DNA from: Lachnospiraceae bacterium
Lineage (GTDB): Bacteria; Bacillota; Clostridia; Lachnospirales; Lachnospiraceae
DNA: 64,000 nt
Assembly: GCA_030527645.1 (NCBI GenBank)
Contig: JAUNAJ010000011.1
Coordinates: forward strand, 1-64,000
Direction: 5' to 3'
How positions within the stretch are numbered: the first letter of the stretch is position 1; the number at the start of each line of letters is the position of its first letter. A program made the translations under genes and the position numbers. This document shows, one piece after another, positions 35,527 to 43,220 of the stretch. The notes below the pieces were generated by a model that did no database searches, was not told where the DNA came from, and worked only from the letters and a program-made list of their open reading frames with translations.

Positions 35527-36099
35527 TTACTTCTGACGGTAAATCGTTTTCTCCGTGATCAGCATCTGCGGGAAGATGTCGGTGGGCTCGGCGGGAGCCT
35601 CCTCCACCAGCTGAAACTCGAATGCCACCGCACAGGTCACATGACCGGTGTGCTTCTCCAGATACCGGTCGTAAAATCCGCCGCCGTAGCCAACGCGATG
35701 CAGATTGCGGTCGAAGGCCACTCCCGGCAGGATCATCAGCGCATCCTCACAGTTTGCTTCCTCTCCCCAGGCCGGCTCCGGAATATGGAAATATCCCTCC
35801 TCCAGCTGATCAAAGGTGGTGAGAATATAGTAGATCATGTCCTTCCCGTGCACCTTCGGAACAGCCACCTGCTTGCCGTCTGCCCAGGCACGCTCGCACA
35901 GGGAGCGGGTCATGACCTCCTTGTTGTAATCCATATAGGCATAGATACAGGAAGCCTCTTTGTACGCATCGGTGGCATAAAGCTGCTCCATAATAGCAGC
36001 ACTGTCCTCTATCAGCTTCTGAGGATCTGCTTCCTTTCTCCTCTGGAATACAGTTTTGCGGATCTCCTTTTTCAGTGTCTGAATCTCAGATTTTTCCAT
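35527..36099 (-). CDS. 5-formyltetrahydrofolate cyclo-ligase
   Basis: This enzyme uses ATP to turn 5-formyl-THF into 5,10-methenyl-THF. The 190-residue product shows [13 protein letters not shown] at the start and the diagnostic [20 protein letters not shown] near the end. The frame continues to 36231, but the ATG at 36099 has AGGGAG 7 bases upstream and gives the normal length of about 190 residues. It lies between proA and the DUF896 gene and links loosely to the folate genes at the left of the window. Confidence 0.92.
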   Translation of the reverse strand: MEKSEIQTLKKEIRKTVFQRRKEADPQKLIEDSAAIMEQLYATDAYKEASCIYAYMDYNKEVMTRSLCERAWADGKQVAVPKVHGKDMIYYILTTFDQLEEGYFHIPEPAWGEEANCEDALMILPGVAFDRNLHRVGYGGGFYDRYLEKHTGHVTCAVAFEFQLVEEAPAEPTDIFPQMLITEKTIYRQK

Positions 36100-36240
36100 A
36101 GTTCGCTCCCTTCTGCCGTTATCAATCTGCTGTCTGAATGCTGTACCATTCACCTCAGTGGCCGAGGACCCTGCCTCTGCAGCTGAGGAGTAATAAACAA
36201 CAAAGATCCTCATTAGTCTGAGGAAACACAAAGACAGAGA

Positions 36241-36465
36241 TCAGCTGGTGATCTTCTTAGAGGTTTTATTGGCATATTTCTCACCGAGATTGGTGATGGA
36301 GCCGTCCGCCTCCTTGATATCGATATTGTCCAGCTGTGCCTTCAGATTGCCTCTGACTGCATCCAGGTATTCCTGGCGCAGGATCTGCTGCTCCACCTTC
36401 TCCTCGGGAGTCAGCCCTACTGTTTTTGATTTCTTGTATAATTCATTGATCCTTGGAATGTTCAT
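36241..36465 (-). CDS. DUF896 protein (YnzC type)
   Basis: This 74-residue protein matches DUF896, a short helical family of unknown function in Firmicutes: MNIPRINELYKKSKTVGLTP, EEKVEQQILRQEYLDAVRGN. The Bacillus homologue YnzC is SOS-induced, but no LexA box is visible before this copy. AGGAG lies 6 bases before the ATG at 36465, which I prefer to the upstream ATG at 36486. Confidence 0.9.
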   Translation of the reverse strand: MNIPRINELYKKSKTVGLTPEEKVEQQILRQEYLDAVRGNLKAQLDNIDIKEADGSITNLGEKYANKTSKKITS

Positions 36466-36544
36466 ATGTATCTCCTGTTTGATCATTCATTGTTTTATTG
36501 TTTATCAGTGTCAAATTACTATGCATTCGTAAACCACATGCTCG

Positions 36545-37405
36545 CTACTTGTTGTACATGATCTGCAGATATCCGATGACAAAGTAGTCATCCTTCTTAT
36601 TCTGCAGGAACAGCGTTCCCAGTGATTCACCGGCCATGATCCTGTGAATGTTATGGAAATCACAGCCGTTGGCGATGATCATATCGGCTCCGGATGCGGA
36701 TGCAATGGTTGCAGCAGAAAGCTTGGTAGCCATGCCGCCTGTTCCGAAATCCGTGGAGCTTCCCTTACCCATGGCAAGCAGCTCATCATCCAGCTTCTCC
36801 ACAGTATCAATGAACCGGGCATCCGGATTTTTTCTGGGATCATCGGTATACATTCCGTCAATATCCGACATCAAAAGGAGCAGGTCTGCATCCACCAGCG
36901 ATGCCACTACTGCAGACAAGGTATCGTTATCACCGAATACTGACAGGGAATACAGCTCATGAAGAGCGATGGTGTCATTCTCGTTGACAATGGGGATCAC
37001 CCCCATGTGCAGCAGCTCATTGAAGGTATTCTTTGCATTTTCCCGGCTGTGGTTGTCCAGCATGCTGCTCTTGGTCAGCAGCACCTGACTGCAGATCTGG
37101 TTATACTCCGAAAAGAGCTTCTGGTAGATCATCATCAGTCTGGCCTGACCAACAGAGGCGCAGGCCTGCTTCACAGAGATCTTCGTGGGACGTTCATCCA
37201 GTCCCAGTGTTTCTCTTCCGGCAGCCACAGCTCCTGAGGATACCAGAATGATATCCTTTCCCTGATTCCGAAGGTCTGTGAGCTCCCGTACAAGGACCTC
37301 CATCTTGATCAGATCCAGCCGTCCTGTCTCCGGATGCGTCAGGGAGGAGGAACCGATTTTGATCACGATTCGTTTTTTATCTTTTAATGTTTCTCTTACA
37401 GTCAT
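36545..37405 (-). CDS. proB: Glutamate 5-kinase
   Basis: ProB phosphorylates glutamate as the first step of proline synthesis. The protein has RIVIKIGSSSLTHPETGRLD, DIILVSSGAVAAGRETLGL, NENDTIA, FGDNDTLSA and GTGGMATKLSAA. At about 286 residues it is the short form without a PUA domain. The start is uncertain: neither the ATG at 37429 nor that at 37405 has a well-spaced ribosome binding site. I chose 37405 because MTVRETLKDKKRIVIK fits the family. Confidence 0.93.
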   Translation of the reverse strand: MTVRETLKDKKRIVIKIGSSSLTHPETGRLDLIKMEVLVRELTDLRNQGKDIILVSSGAVAAGRETLGLDERPTKISVKQACASVGQARLMMIYQKLFSEYNQICSQVLLTKSSMLDNHSRENAKNTFNELLHMGVIPIVNENDTIALHELYSLSVFGDNDTLSAVVASLVDADLLLLMSDIDGMYTDDPRKNPDARFIDTVEKLDDELLAMGKGSSTDFGTGGMATKLSAATIASASGADMIIANGCDFHNIHRIMAGESLGTLFLQNKKDDYFVIGYLQIMYNK

Positions 37406-37447
37406 TTTATAAATGCCGCAGACCGGCATCCTTTCGTTTATTTTTTT

Positions 37448-37945
37448 CTACCGTGTAATTCCGAGAGCAGTCAGCGCCGCCTCCTGCTTCGCCTCCATGA
37501 CAGCGGCTTCCTCCGGCTCCATATGATCGTAGCCCAGCAGATGCAGCATGCTGTGGGCGATCAGGAAAGAGATCTCTCTTCTAAGATCATGGCCGTATTC
37601 CGCAGCCTGCTCCTTTGCCCGTTCGACAGAGATCACAATGTCGCCTAGCATCAGTTCTCCCGTCTCGGGGTTAAAGCCCTCCGCATCCTCTGCTTCAAGA
37701 GGCGCATAATCTGCCGGAGCAGCAAAATCGATCATCGGGAAGGAAAGCACGTCCGTGGGACGGTCGATCTGACGAAATTCTTTATTCAGGCGATGGATCT
37801 CTTCATTATCTACAAAGGTCAGGGATACCTCGCTTTCGTAAGGGCAGCCTTCGTCATCCAGCACCCGGTTGATCACTTCCTCTGCGGTCTTTTCACAGTC
37901 AAAATCAAAAGGGATCGTCTGTTCATTCTCAAAAATAATGGTCAT
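37448..37945 (-). CDS. ybeY: Endoribonuclease YbeY
   Basis: YbeY is a zinc-dependent single-strand RNase for 16S rRNA 3' end maturation and ribosome quality control. The 165-residue product has the zinc motif as HSMLHLLGYDH (HxxxHxxxxxH), preceded by FRQIDRPTDVLSFPM and LGDIVISVERAKEQA. Its ATG overlaps the phoH stop by one base (TGATG). The phoH-ybeY pair is conserved across Firmicutes. Confidence 0.95.
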   Translation of the reverse strand: MTIIFENEQTIPFDFDCEKTAEEVINRVLDDEGCPYESEVSLTFVDNEEIHRLNKEFRQIDRPTDVLSFPMIDFAAPADYAPLEAEDAEGFNPETGELMLGDIVISVERAKEQAAEYGHDLRREISFLIAHSMLHLLGYDHMEPEEAAVMEAKQEAALTALGITR

Positions 37946-39090
37946 CAGCTGTCCTTTCCCCAGCGCGTGGAACGATCGGATCCGCTTCCTGTGCGGGTCT
38001 CCTCCCGTTTCCCGTGCCGGCTCTGATTGTCACGTCTGCTGTCCCGGGTCTCAGAAGATTCCCGGCTTTCTCTTCTTCCGCTACGGACATCATGATTTCC
38101 TCTGCGGTTCTCCGGGCGTCTTGCCTCCTCTTTGTTTTCGTATCGCTCATAGGCCTCCACGATCCTCTGAACCAGCGGATGACGAACCACATCCCGGCTG
38201 GTGAGCTGACAGATCGCGATTCCCTCCACTTTTTTCAGGATCCGCATGGCAACATCCAGACCGGACTGGATGCCGGGAGCAAGATCCTTCTGGGACGCAT
38301 CGCCGGTGACCACAACCTTGGAGCCAAAGCCGATTCGTGTCAGAAACATCTTCATCTGGGCAGGTGTGGTATTCTGTGCCTCATCCAGAATGATGTAGGC
38401 ATTGTCCAGCGTACGGCCTCGCATATAGGCGAGCGGCGCTACCTCAATGAGACCCTTCTCCATGTTTTTCTGGAATGCATCCGCCCCCATGATCTGATAC
38501 AGGGCGTCGTACAGCGGCCGAAGATAGGGATCTACCTTGCTCTGAAGATCACCGGGGAGGAATCCCAGCTTCTCTCCCGCTTCGATGGCGGGACGTGTCA
38601 GGATAATGCGGCTGACCTCATCATTCCGGAATGCGGTGATGGCCATGGCCATGGCAAGGTAGGTCTTGCCTGTTCCCGCAGGTCCCACACCGAAGGTGAT
38701 CATGTTGTTCCGGATCGCATCAATGTAATCCTTTTGTCCCAGTGTTTTGGGTTTGACCGGGCGGCCGTTGATGGTGTGACAGATCAGATCCGAATCCAGC
38801 TGCACCAGCGTCTGGTCTCCTTCTTTTATATCCATTGCTATCAGATAATTGACATTCTGCTCCGTAATGGTATTGCCTCGTCTGGAGAGCTCCACCAGCT
38901 CACGGATGGACGCGGCTGCCTTTTTTACATTGTGCTCCGCTCCCAGGATCCGAAAGGATCCGTCTCTGGATACGGTGGTAACGTGATAGGTTTTTTCTAT
39001 TTTCTTTATAAACTGGTCAAACTGACCAAATACGTTTTTCTCATGCTCTGCCGGTATCACCAGCTGCTCTTCAACAATGCCCATTGGCAT
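37945..39090 (-). CDS. phoH: PhoH-family ATPase
   Basis: PhoH/PhoL proteins are cytoplasmic P-loop ATPases, probably RNA-related and co-expressed with ybeY. The 381-residue protein has a short N-terminal RNA-binding-like region and the Walker A GVGPAGTGKTYLAMAMA. IILDEAQNTTPAQMKMFLTR and TGDASQKDLA follow. After about residue 320 comes a roughly 60-residue tail very rich in Arg, Ser, Glu and Asp (RRES, RESS, RDSRRDN), which usual PhoH proteins lack. AGGAGG lies 11 bases before the ATG. Confidence 0.93.
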   Translation of the reverse strand: MPMGIVEEQLVIPAEHEKNVFGQFDQFIKKIEKTYHVTTVSRDGSFRILGAEHNVKKAAASIRELVELSRRGNTITEQNVNYLIAMDIKEGDQTLVQLDSDLICHTINGRPVKPKTLGQKDYIDAIRNNMITFGVGPAGTGKTYLAMAMAITAFRNDEVSRIILTRPAIEAGEKLGFLPGDLQSKVDPYLRPLYDALYQIMGADAFQKNMEKGLIEVAPLAYMRGRTLDNAYIILDEAQNTTPAQMKMFLTRIGFGSKVVVTGDASQKDLAPGIQSGLDVAMRILKKVEGIAICQLTSRDVVRHPLVQRIVEAYERYENKEEARRPENRRGNHDVRSGRRESRESSETRDSRRDNQSRHGKREETRTGSGSDRSTRWGKDS

Positions 39091-39193
39091 AGTGCTCTAT
39101 TCCTCCTTGCTGCTCTATTCATATCGGTCGAAGGGACTGCTGCATCTGTCATACTGAGGATAACTAAGACGTTTTGAGTCATACTCAGGTCAA

Positions 39194-39730
39194 TTACTGT
39201 CTGTATAAAATCAATGAATACCAGAGCAGCAGATTTTCTCCCATGTAAAAATCCATGCTGCAGTATTCTGCCAGATCCGCAGCCACGATCCCGTAGCTTT
39301 CAATACAGGGGTACATCCTCTGGGGATGACGGCATTTTTCCTTAGGAAAGCCGCATTTGGCACAGAGGCTGCAGGCACCGCTGGACAGTGTGTATGTCAG
39401 CAGACCATTGTCCTTCATGTGTTTTTCAAAGATTCTGGTCATTCGCTCATGGGTTTCCCGGGATTCGACCTGAACCAGTGGATCTGTTCGGTCCTTCACT
39501 TCGGTTACGGATGAAAAAAACAGAACATCCGTATAGGCCATGCAGCGGTCCTTCAGCTGGCTGATCTTGCCGATAGCCGGAGGACAGGACCAGGAAGTGC
39601 CGTAGCGCTTGCATTCTTTCTTGCAGTAGAAGCGCGTGTCTTCATCAAAATTGATGTCCTCCGGTTTTGCGAAGGCATACTGGTATATCGGAAATTGTGT
39701 GATAAATTCTTCTATTTCAGCGTGGGTCAT
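39194..39730 (-). CDS. DUF2284 metal-binding protein
   Basis: The 178-residue product matches DUF2284, small cysteine-rich proteins thought to bind a metal or iron-sulfur cluster. It shows FYCKKECKRYGTSWSCPPAIG and a second Cys cluster CSLCAKCGFPKEKCRHPQ, followed by YPCIESYGI. The function is unknown. The frame opens at 39745, but GGAGGT sits 7 bases before the ATG at 39730. A TATAAT and a 13-base palindrome lie upstream. Confidence 0.85.
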   Translation of the reverse strand: MTHAEIEEFITQFPIYQYAFAKPEDINFDEDTRFYCKKECKRYGTSWSCPPAIGKISQLKDRCMAYTDVLFFSSVTEVKDRTDPLVQVESRETHERMTRIFEKHMKDNGLLTYTLSSGACSLCAKCGFPKEKCRHPQRMYPCIESYGIVAADLAEYCSMDFYMGENLLLWYSLILYRQ

Positions 39731-39760
39731 AACGTCCACCTCCATGCTTATTTAGAAAAG

Positions 39761-39784
39761 GTCATACTATGACAGTTCATTATA
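39761..39784 (-). promoter_or_regulatory. -10 box and palindrome before DUF2284 gene
   Basis: A perfect TATAAT (39779-39784, minus strand) is followed 5 bases later by the 13-base palindrome GTCATAGTATGAC (39761-39773), near the likely transcription start. The -35 is weak. The palindrome is a candidate operator. Confidence 0.4.
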
Positions 39785-39828
39785 GCACGCAAGTCTCGTT
39801 CTTTCCACAACCTTTTTCTGAATGAAAG

Positions 39829-39852
39829 AAAAAGCACTCTTTCGAGTGCTTT
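39829..39852 (-). terminator. Terminator after rlmH
   Basis: AAAGCACTC and GAGTGCTTT flank a 4-base loop, with T-rich sequence on both sides. It could end transcripts in either direction; it lies just beyond the rlmH stop. Confidence 0.85.
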
Positions 39853-39879
39853 TATATGAAACCTCTGAACTTTTATCTT

Positions 39880-40359
39880 CTATTTATGATAAGGCTCGTT
39901 TTTTATGATCCGATAGCTTCTGTAGAGCTGCTCCAGGAAGATCACCCGCATGAGCTGGTGTGGAAAGGTCATCCTGGAAAAGCTCACCTTCAGATCTGCT
40001 CTCTTCCGCACTTCTTCAGAAAGACCCAGAGATCCTCCAATGATAAAATCGATTGTGCTGACGCCGCGAATGCCGAGATCATCGATTTTTTTCGCAAATT
40101 CCTCTGAGGTGTACATGGTTCCCTGCAGATCCAGAGCAATGACATAGTCCGAATCAGAAATAAATCCCAGGATCCGATCCCCTTCTTTCTTTTTGATCTG
40201 GTCTTCCAGAGCCGGGCTTGCGTTATCCGGAGTTTTTTCATCCGCTGCCTCCAGGATCTCCAGTTTACAATATCTGGACAGGCGCTTGCTGTATTCTGCG
40301 ATGGCGTCCCGGAGATACTTTTCTTTGATTTTTCCTACTGTTAATAAGCGAATCTTCAT
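39880..40359 (-). CDS. rlmH: 23S rRNA pseudouridine-1915 N3-methyltransferase
   Basis: RlmH is a SPOUT methyltransferase acting on helix 69 of 23S rRNA. From the ATG at 40359 the protein is 159 residues, the family length, and begins MKIRLLTVGKIKEKYL. It has LDLQGTMYTSEEFAKKI, FIIGGSLGLSEEV and the C-terminal EQLYRSYRI. An ATG at 40371 is possible, but its AAGGA abuts the codon directly. It is a single-gene unit between two terminators. Confidence 0.95.
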   Translation of the reverse strand: MKIRLLTVGKIKEKYLRDAIAEYSKRLSRYCKLEILEAADEKTPDNASPALEDQIKKKEGDRILGFISDSDYVIALDLQGTMYTSEEFAKKIDDLGIRGVSTIDFIIGGSLGLSEEVRKRADLKVSFSRMTFPHQLMRVIFLEQLYRSYRIIKNEPYHK

Positions 40360-40460
40360 GTGTTTATCCATTCCTTATCGAATCTGCTGGTTGGTGAAAC
40401 AGCAAATGCTGCTTCCGGGCATATGGGATGCTGCGTGATCACCTCATGAAACATGATATA

Positions 40461-40503
40461 AAACGAAACCGCACTCCAAATCTACTACAGATCCAGAGTG
40501 CGG
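40461..40503 (-). terminator. Terminator after nfnB
   Basis: CCGCACTC and GAGTGCGG flank a 19-base loop, and on the minus strand the stem is followed by TTTCGTTTT. It lies about 80 bases beyond the nfnB stop. Confidence 0.75.
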
Positions 40504-40585
40504 AACGATTCGTTTAAATGTTATCGATCTGATCAGCCGTAACCCTCAACAGGATCCTTCAGCCGATTGAAATGATCAGTACCAA

Positions 40586-41977
40586 TTATTTTTTGCTCAG
40601 GAACTCATGGATTCCCTTGGCAGCTGCTTTTCCTGCTCCCATCGCAAGGATTACGGTTGCAGCACCTGTTACAGCATCACCACCGGCGAATACTGCCTCT
40701 TTGGAGGTCTGTCCGTTATCCTCATTTGCTACGATACATTTTCTCTTGTTTGTATCCAGACCGATGGTTGTTGAGGAGATCAGCGGGTTCGGAGAGGTTC
40801 CCAGGGACATGATCACGGTGTCTACCTCGATCTCGAAATCAGAGCCTTCGATCACTACAGGGCGTCTTCTTCCGGATGCATCGGGCTCACCCAGCTCCAT
40901 GCGAACACAGCGGATGCCTTTTACCCAGCCGTTCTCATCCACCAGAACCTCAGTGGGGTTGGTCAGGAGATCAAAGATGATTCCCTCTTCCTTCGCATGA
41001 TGTACCTCTTCCTTACGTGCAGGAAGCTCTTCCTCGGAACGACGATAGATAACGTGAACCTCAGCACCGAGACGGAGGGCAGTTCTTGCAGCATCCATTG
41101 CTACGTTTCCGCCGCCTACTACTGCAACCTTTTTGCCCTTTGCGATCGGAGTATCGTAGTCCTCACGGAAGGCCTTCATCAGGTTGTTTCTTGTCAGGTA
41201 CTCGTTGGCAGAGAATACGCCGTTGGCATTCTCACCCGGAATGTTCATGAACATCGGAAGTCCGGCACCGGAGCCGATGAAGACTGCCTCAAAGCCTTCC
41301 TCATCCAGCAGCTCGTCGATGGTTACGGATTTGCCGATGATTACGTTTGTCTCGATCTTAACACCCAGAGACTGTACGTTCTCGATCTCTTTGGCAACGA
41401 CTGCATCCTTCGGAAGACGGAACTCAGGGATTCCGTAGGAAAGAACGCCGCCTGCCTTATGCAGAGCCTCGAAAATCGTTACGTCATAGCCAAGCTTAGC
41501 CAGATCACCCGCACAGGTCAGTCCTGCAGGGCCGGATCCGATCACGGCTACCTTCTTGCCGTTCTTGCTGTCTGCAGGGATCGGTTTGATGCCGTTCTCT
41601 CTTGCCCAGTCAGCAACGAAACGCTCCAGCTTACCGATGGAGATCGGCTCGCCCTTGACACCGCGGATACAGCGGCCCTCACACTGGCTCTCCTGTGGAC
41701 ATACACGTCCGCAGATTGCAGGAAGTGCAGAGGACTGTCCGATCACCTGATAGGCTTCTTCGAATTTTCCTTCTTTTACATTGCCGATGAAATCAGGGAT
41801 ATTGATGCTTACGGGACATCCCTCGATACATTTTGCATTCTTGCAGTGGATGCAGCGCTCTGCCTCGGCAACAGCCTCTTCCTGATTATAACCGTAGCAA
41901 ACCTCTTCAAAGTTAGTGGCACGAACCTTCGGATCCTGCTCTCTTACCGGAATTTTATGTAATACGTCTTTAGCCAT
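40586..41977 (-). CDS. NfnB / glutamate synthase small subunit-like protein
   Basis: The 463-residue protein resembles the GltA-type NADPH-dependent glutamate synthase small chain. With the gene upstream it is best read as NfnB, the larger subunit of the electron-bifurcating NADH-dependent ferredoxin:NADP oxidoreductase. It has N-terminal 4Fe-4S Cys sets (CIHCKNAKCIEGCPV and CGRVCPQESQCEGRC), FAD motif AVIGSGPAGLTCAGDLAKLG and NADPH motif VAVVGGGNVAMDAARTALRL. The ATG overlaps the nfnA stop by one base (TAATG). No large glutamate synthase gene is present, which favours Nfn. Confidence 0.88.
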   Translation of the reverse strand: MAKDVLHKIPVREQDPKVRATNFEEVCYGYNQEEAVAEAERCIHCKNAKCIEGCPVSINIPDFIGNVKEGKFEEAYQVIGQSSALPAICGRVCPQESQCEGRCIRGVKGEPISIGKLERFVADWARENGIKPIPADSKNGKKVAVIGSGPAGLTCAGDLAKLGYDVTIFEALHKAGGVLSYGIPEFRLPKDAVVAKEIENVQSLGVKIETNVIIGKSVTIDELLDEEGFEAVFIGSGAGLPMFMNIPGENANGVFSANEYLTRNNLMKAFREDYDTPIAKGKKVAVVGGGNVAMDAARTALRLGAEVHVIYRRSEEELPARKEEVHHAKEEGIIFDLLTNPTEVLVDENGWVKGIRCVRMELGEPDASGRRRPVVIEGSDFEIEVDTVIMSLGTSPNPLISSTTIGLDTNKRKCIVANEDNGQTSKEAVFAGGDAVTGAATVILAMGAGKAAAKGIHEFLSKK

Positions 41978-42861
41978 TATTTGTCACCTCCGCACTGTCC
42001 GCATCCGCCGTGGTGTGTATCGCCTTCCTGCTGCTTCAGGAGTGCGCGGCCCTCTTCGGTCTTATACATGGTCTGTCTCTTCATTGCCTGATCGAAATCA
42101 ACCAGATGTCCGTCGAACTCAGGTCCGTCTACGCAGGCAAATTTCACTTCATCACCAACGGTAAGACGGCAGGCACCGCACATACCGGTTCCGTCTACCA
42201 TGATGGGGTTCATGCTGACGATGGTGGGGAGTCCCAGCTCCTTGGTCAGCTTGCAAACGAATTTCATCATGATCATCGGTCCGATCGCAACGCAGATATC
42301 ATACTGATGTCCCTCGTCGATCAGATCCTGGATACACTTTGTAACCATACCTTCGCGTCCGTAGGAACCATCATCTGTTGTAACAAAGAGATTGCACACC
42401 TCTTTGAATTCATCCTCGAGAATAACAAGGTCTTTATTCTTTGCACCAATGATCGCATCAGCAGTTACGCCGTGCTCCTTCAGCCATTTTACCTGGGGAT
42501 AAACCGGAGCTGTTCCTACACCGCCGGCTACAAACAGGATCTTCTTCTGTTTCAGAGACTCGATATCCTCCTCGCAGAACTCAGACGGTCTTCCAAGCGG
42601 TCCTACGAAATCGGCAAAGGAATCGCCGGTTTTCAGCTCGGCAAATGCATGAGTAGATGCGCCGATAGGCTGGAATACGATGGTGATGGTTCCCTTCTCT
42701 CTGTCATAATCACAGATTGTAAGCGGGATACGCTCACCTTCCTCATCAAGCTTCACGATGATGAACTGTCCCGGCAGGCAATGTTTTGCTACACGTGGTG
42801 CTTCGATCACCATTCTGTAGATATTTGCCGCCAGCTTGTCGGCATGTAAAATCTTATACAT
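41977..42861 (-). CDS. NfnA / sulfide dehydrogenase-like FAD/NAD subunit
   Basis: The 294-residue protein is a ferredoxin-NADP reductase-like subunit, related to the dihydroorotate dehydrogenase electron-transfer subunit. Paired with the next gene it fits NfnA, which binds NAD(H), FAD and a 2Fe-2S cluster. Visible are IPLTICDYDREKG (FAD), LFVAGGVGTAPVYPQ (NAD), and the cluster Cys in GTGMCGACRLTVGDEVKFAC. It ends with an unusual Gly/Cys-rich tail, HHGGCGQCGGDK. AAGGAGGAG precedes the ATG. It starts the operon after a leader of about 200 bases. Confidence 0.9.
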   Translation of the reverse strand: MYKILHADKLAANIYRMVIEAPRVAKHCLPGQFIIVKLDEEGERIPLTICDYDREKGTITIVFQPIGASTHAFAELKTGDSFADFVGPLGRPSEFCEEDIESLKQKKILFVAGGVGTAPVYPQVKWLKEHGVTADAIIGAKNKDLVILEDEFKEVCNLFVTTDDGSYGREGMVTKCIQDLIDEGHQYDICVAIGPMIMMKFVCKLTKELGLPTIVSMNPIMVDGTGMCGACRLTVGDEVKFACVDGPEFDGHLVDFDQAMKRQTMYKTEEGRALLKQQEGDTHHGGCGQCGGDK

Positions 42862-43077
42862 GTGTCTCCTCCTTACTTATGTAGATTTTCTGCACAACAT
42901 TCTGCAGAAAGCACAAGGTTGCAATAGTTCAGTGAGCGGATCATGCTCAACCGGAATTCAGTGTTTCCGTTCACATGAAACGGTACTGCTATATCCTTCC
43001 ATCGTCTATGCAGCCGGATGCATCTGCAGAAAAGCTAAGACATTTCTGCACAGAACCACAGAAATGCTTTCTATACT

Positions 43078-43106
43078 ATTTTACACAAAAATTTACATTT
43101 TTCCAA
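43078..43106 (-). promoter_or_regulatory. nfnAB promoter
   Basis: On the minus strand, TTGGAA (43101-43106) and TAAAAT (43078-43083) are 17 bases apart. This leaves a transcribed leader of about 210 bases before nfnA. Confidence 0.55.
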
Positions 43107-43146
43107 TACTTTTTACAGAAAATTGCATAAATAAAAGTACAAAAGA

Positions 43147-43193
43147 TTACTGTTCACGGGATGAAGGACAGTAGAATACAGACTCGTCATGCT
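43147..43193. repeat. Second repeat family, copy d
   Basis: TTACTGTTCACGGG and, 22 bases later, CTCGTCATGCT, in the same order and near-identical spacing as the copy at 12777-12824. Confidence 0.6.
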
Positions 43194-43220
43194 TACGTAC
43201 ACAAATTATGAGAAACACGC

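Larger units (their letters stand above)
42862..43220. other. nfnA upstream gap, 359 bp
   Basis: The gap holds the nfnA promoter (43078-43106), a leader of about 210 bases with several CTGCAGAA/TTCTGCAG-type pairings, and second-family repeat copy d. I see no gene, and no riboswitch that I recognise. Confidence 0.5.

Noticed and set aside
40586-41977. Calling this gene the glutamate synthase small subunit
   Set aside because: No large subunit is adjacent and the gene overlaps an NfnA-type partner, so NfnB is more likely.
42862-43077. A riboswitch or T-box in the nfnAB leader
   Set aside because: Short pairings are present, but no conserved T-box, FMN, THF or other aptamer core could be recognised.
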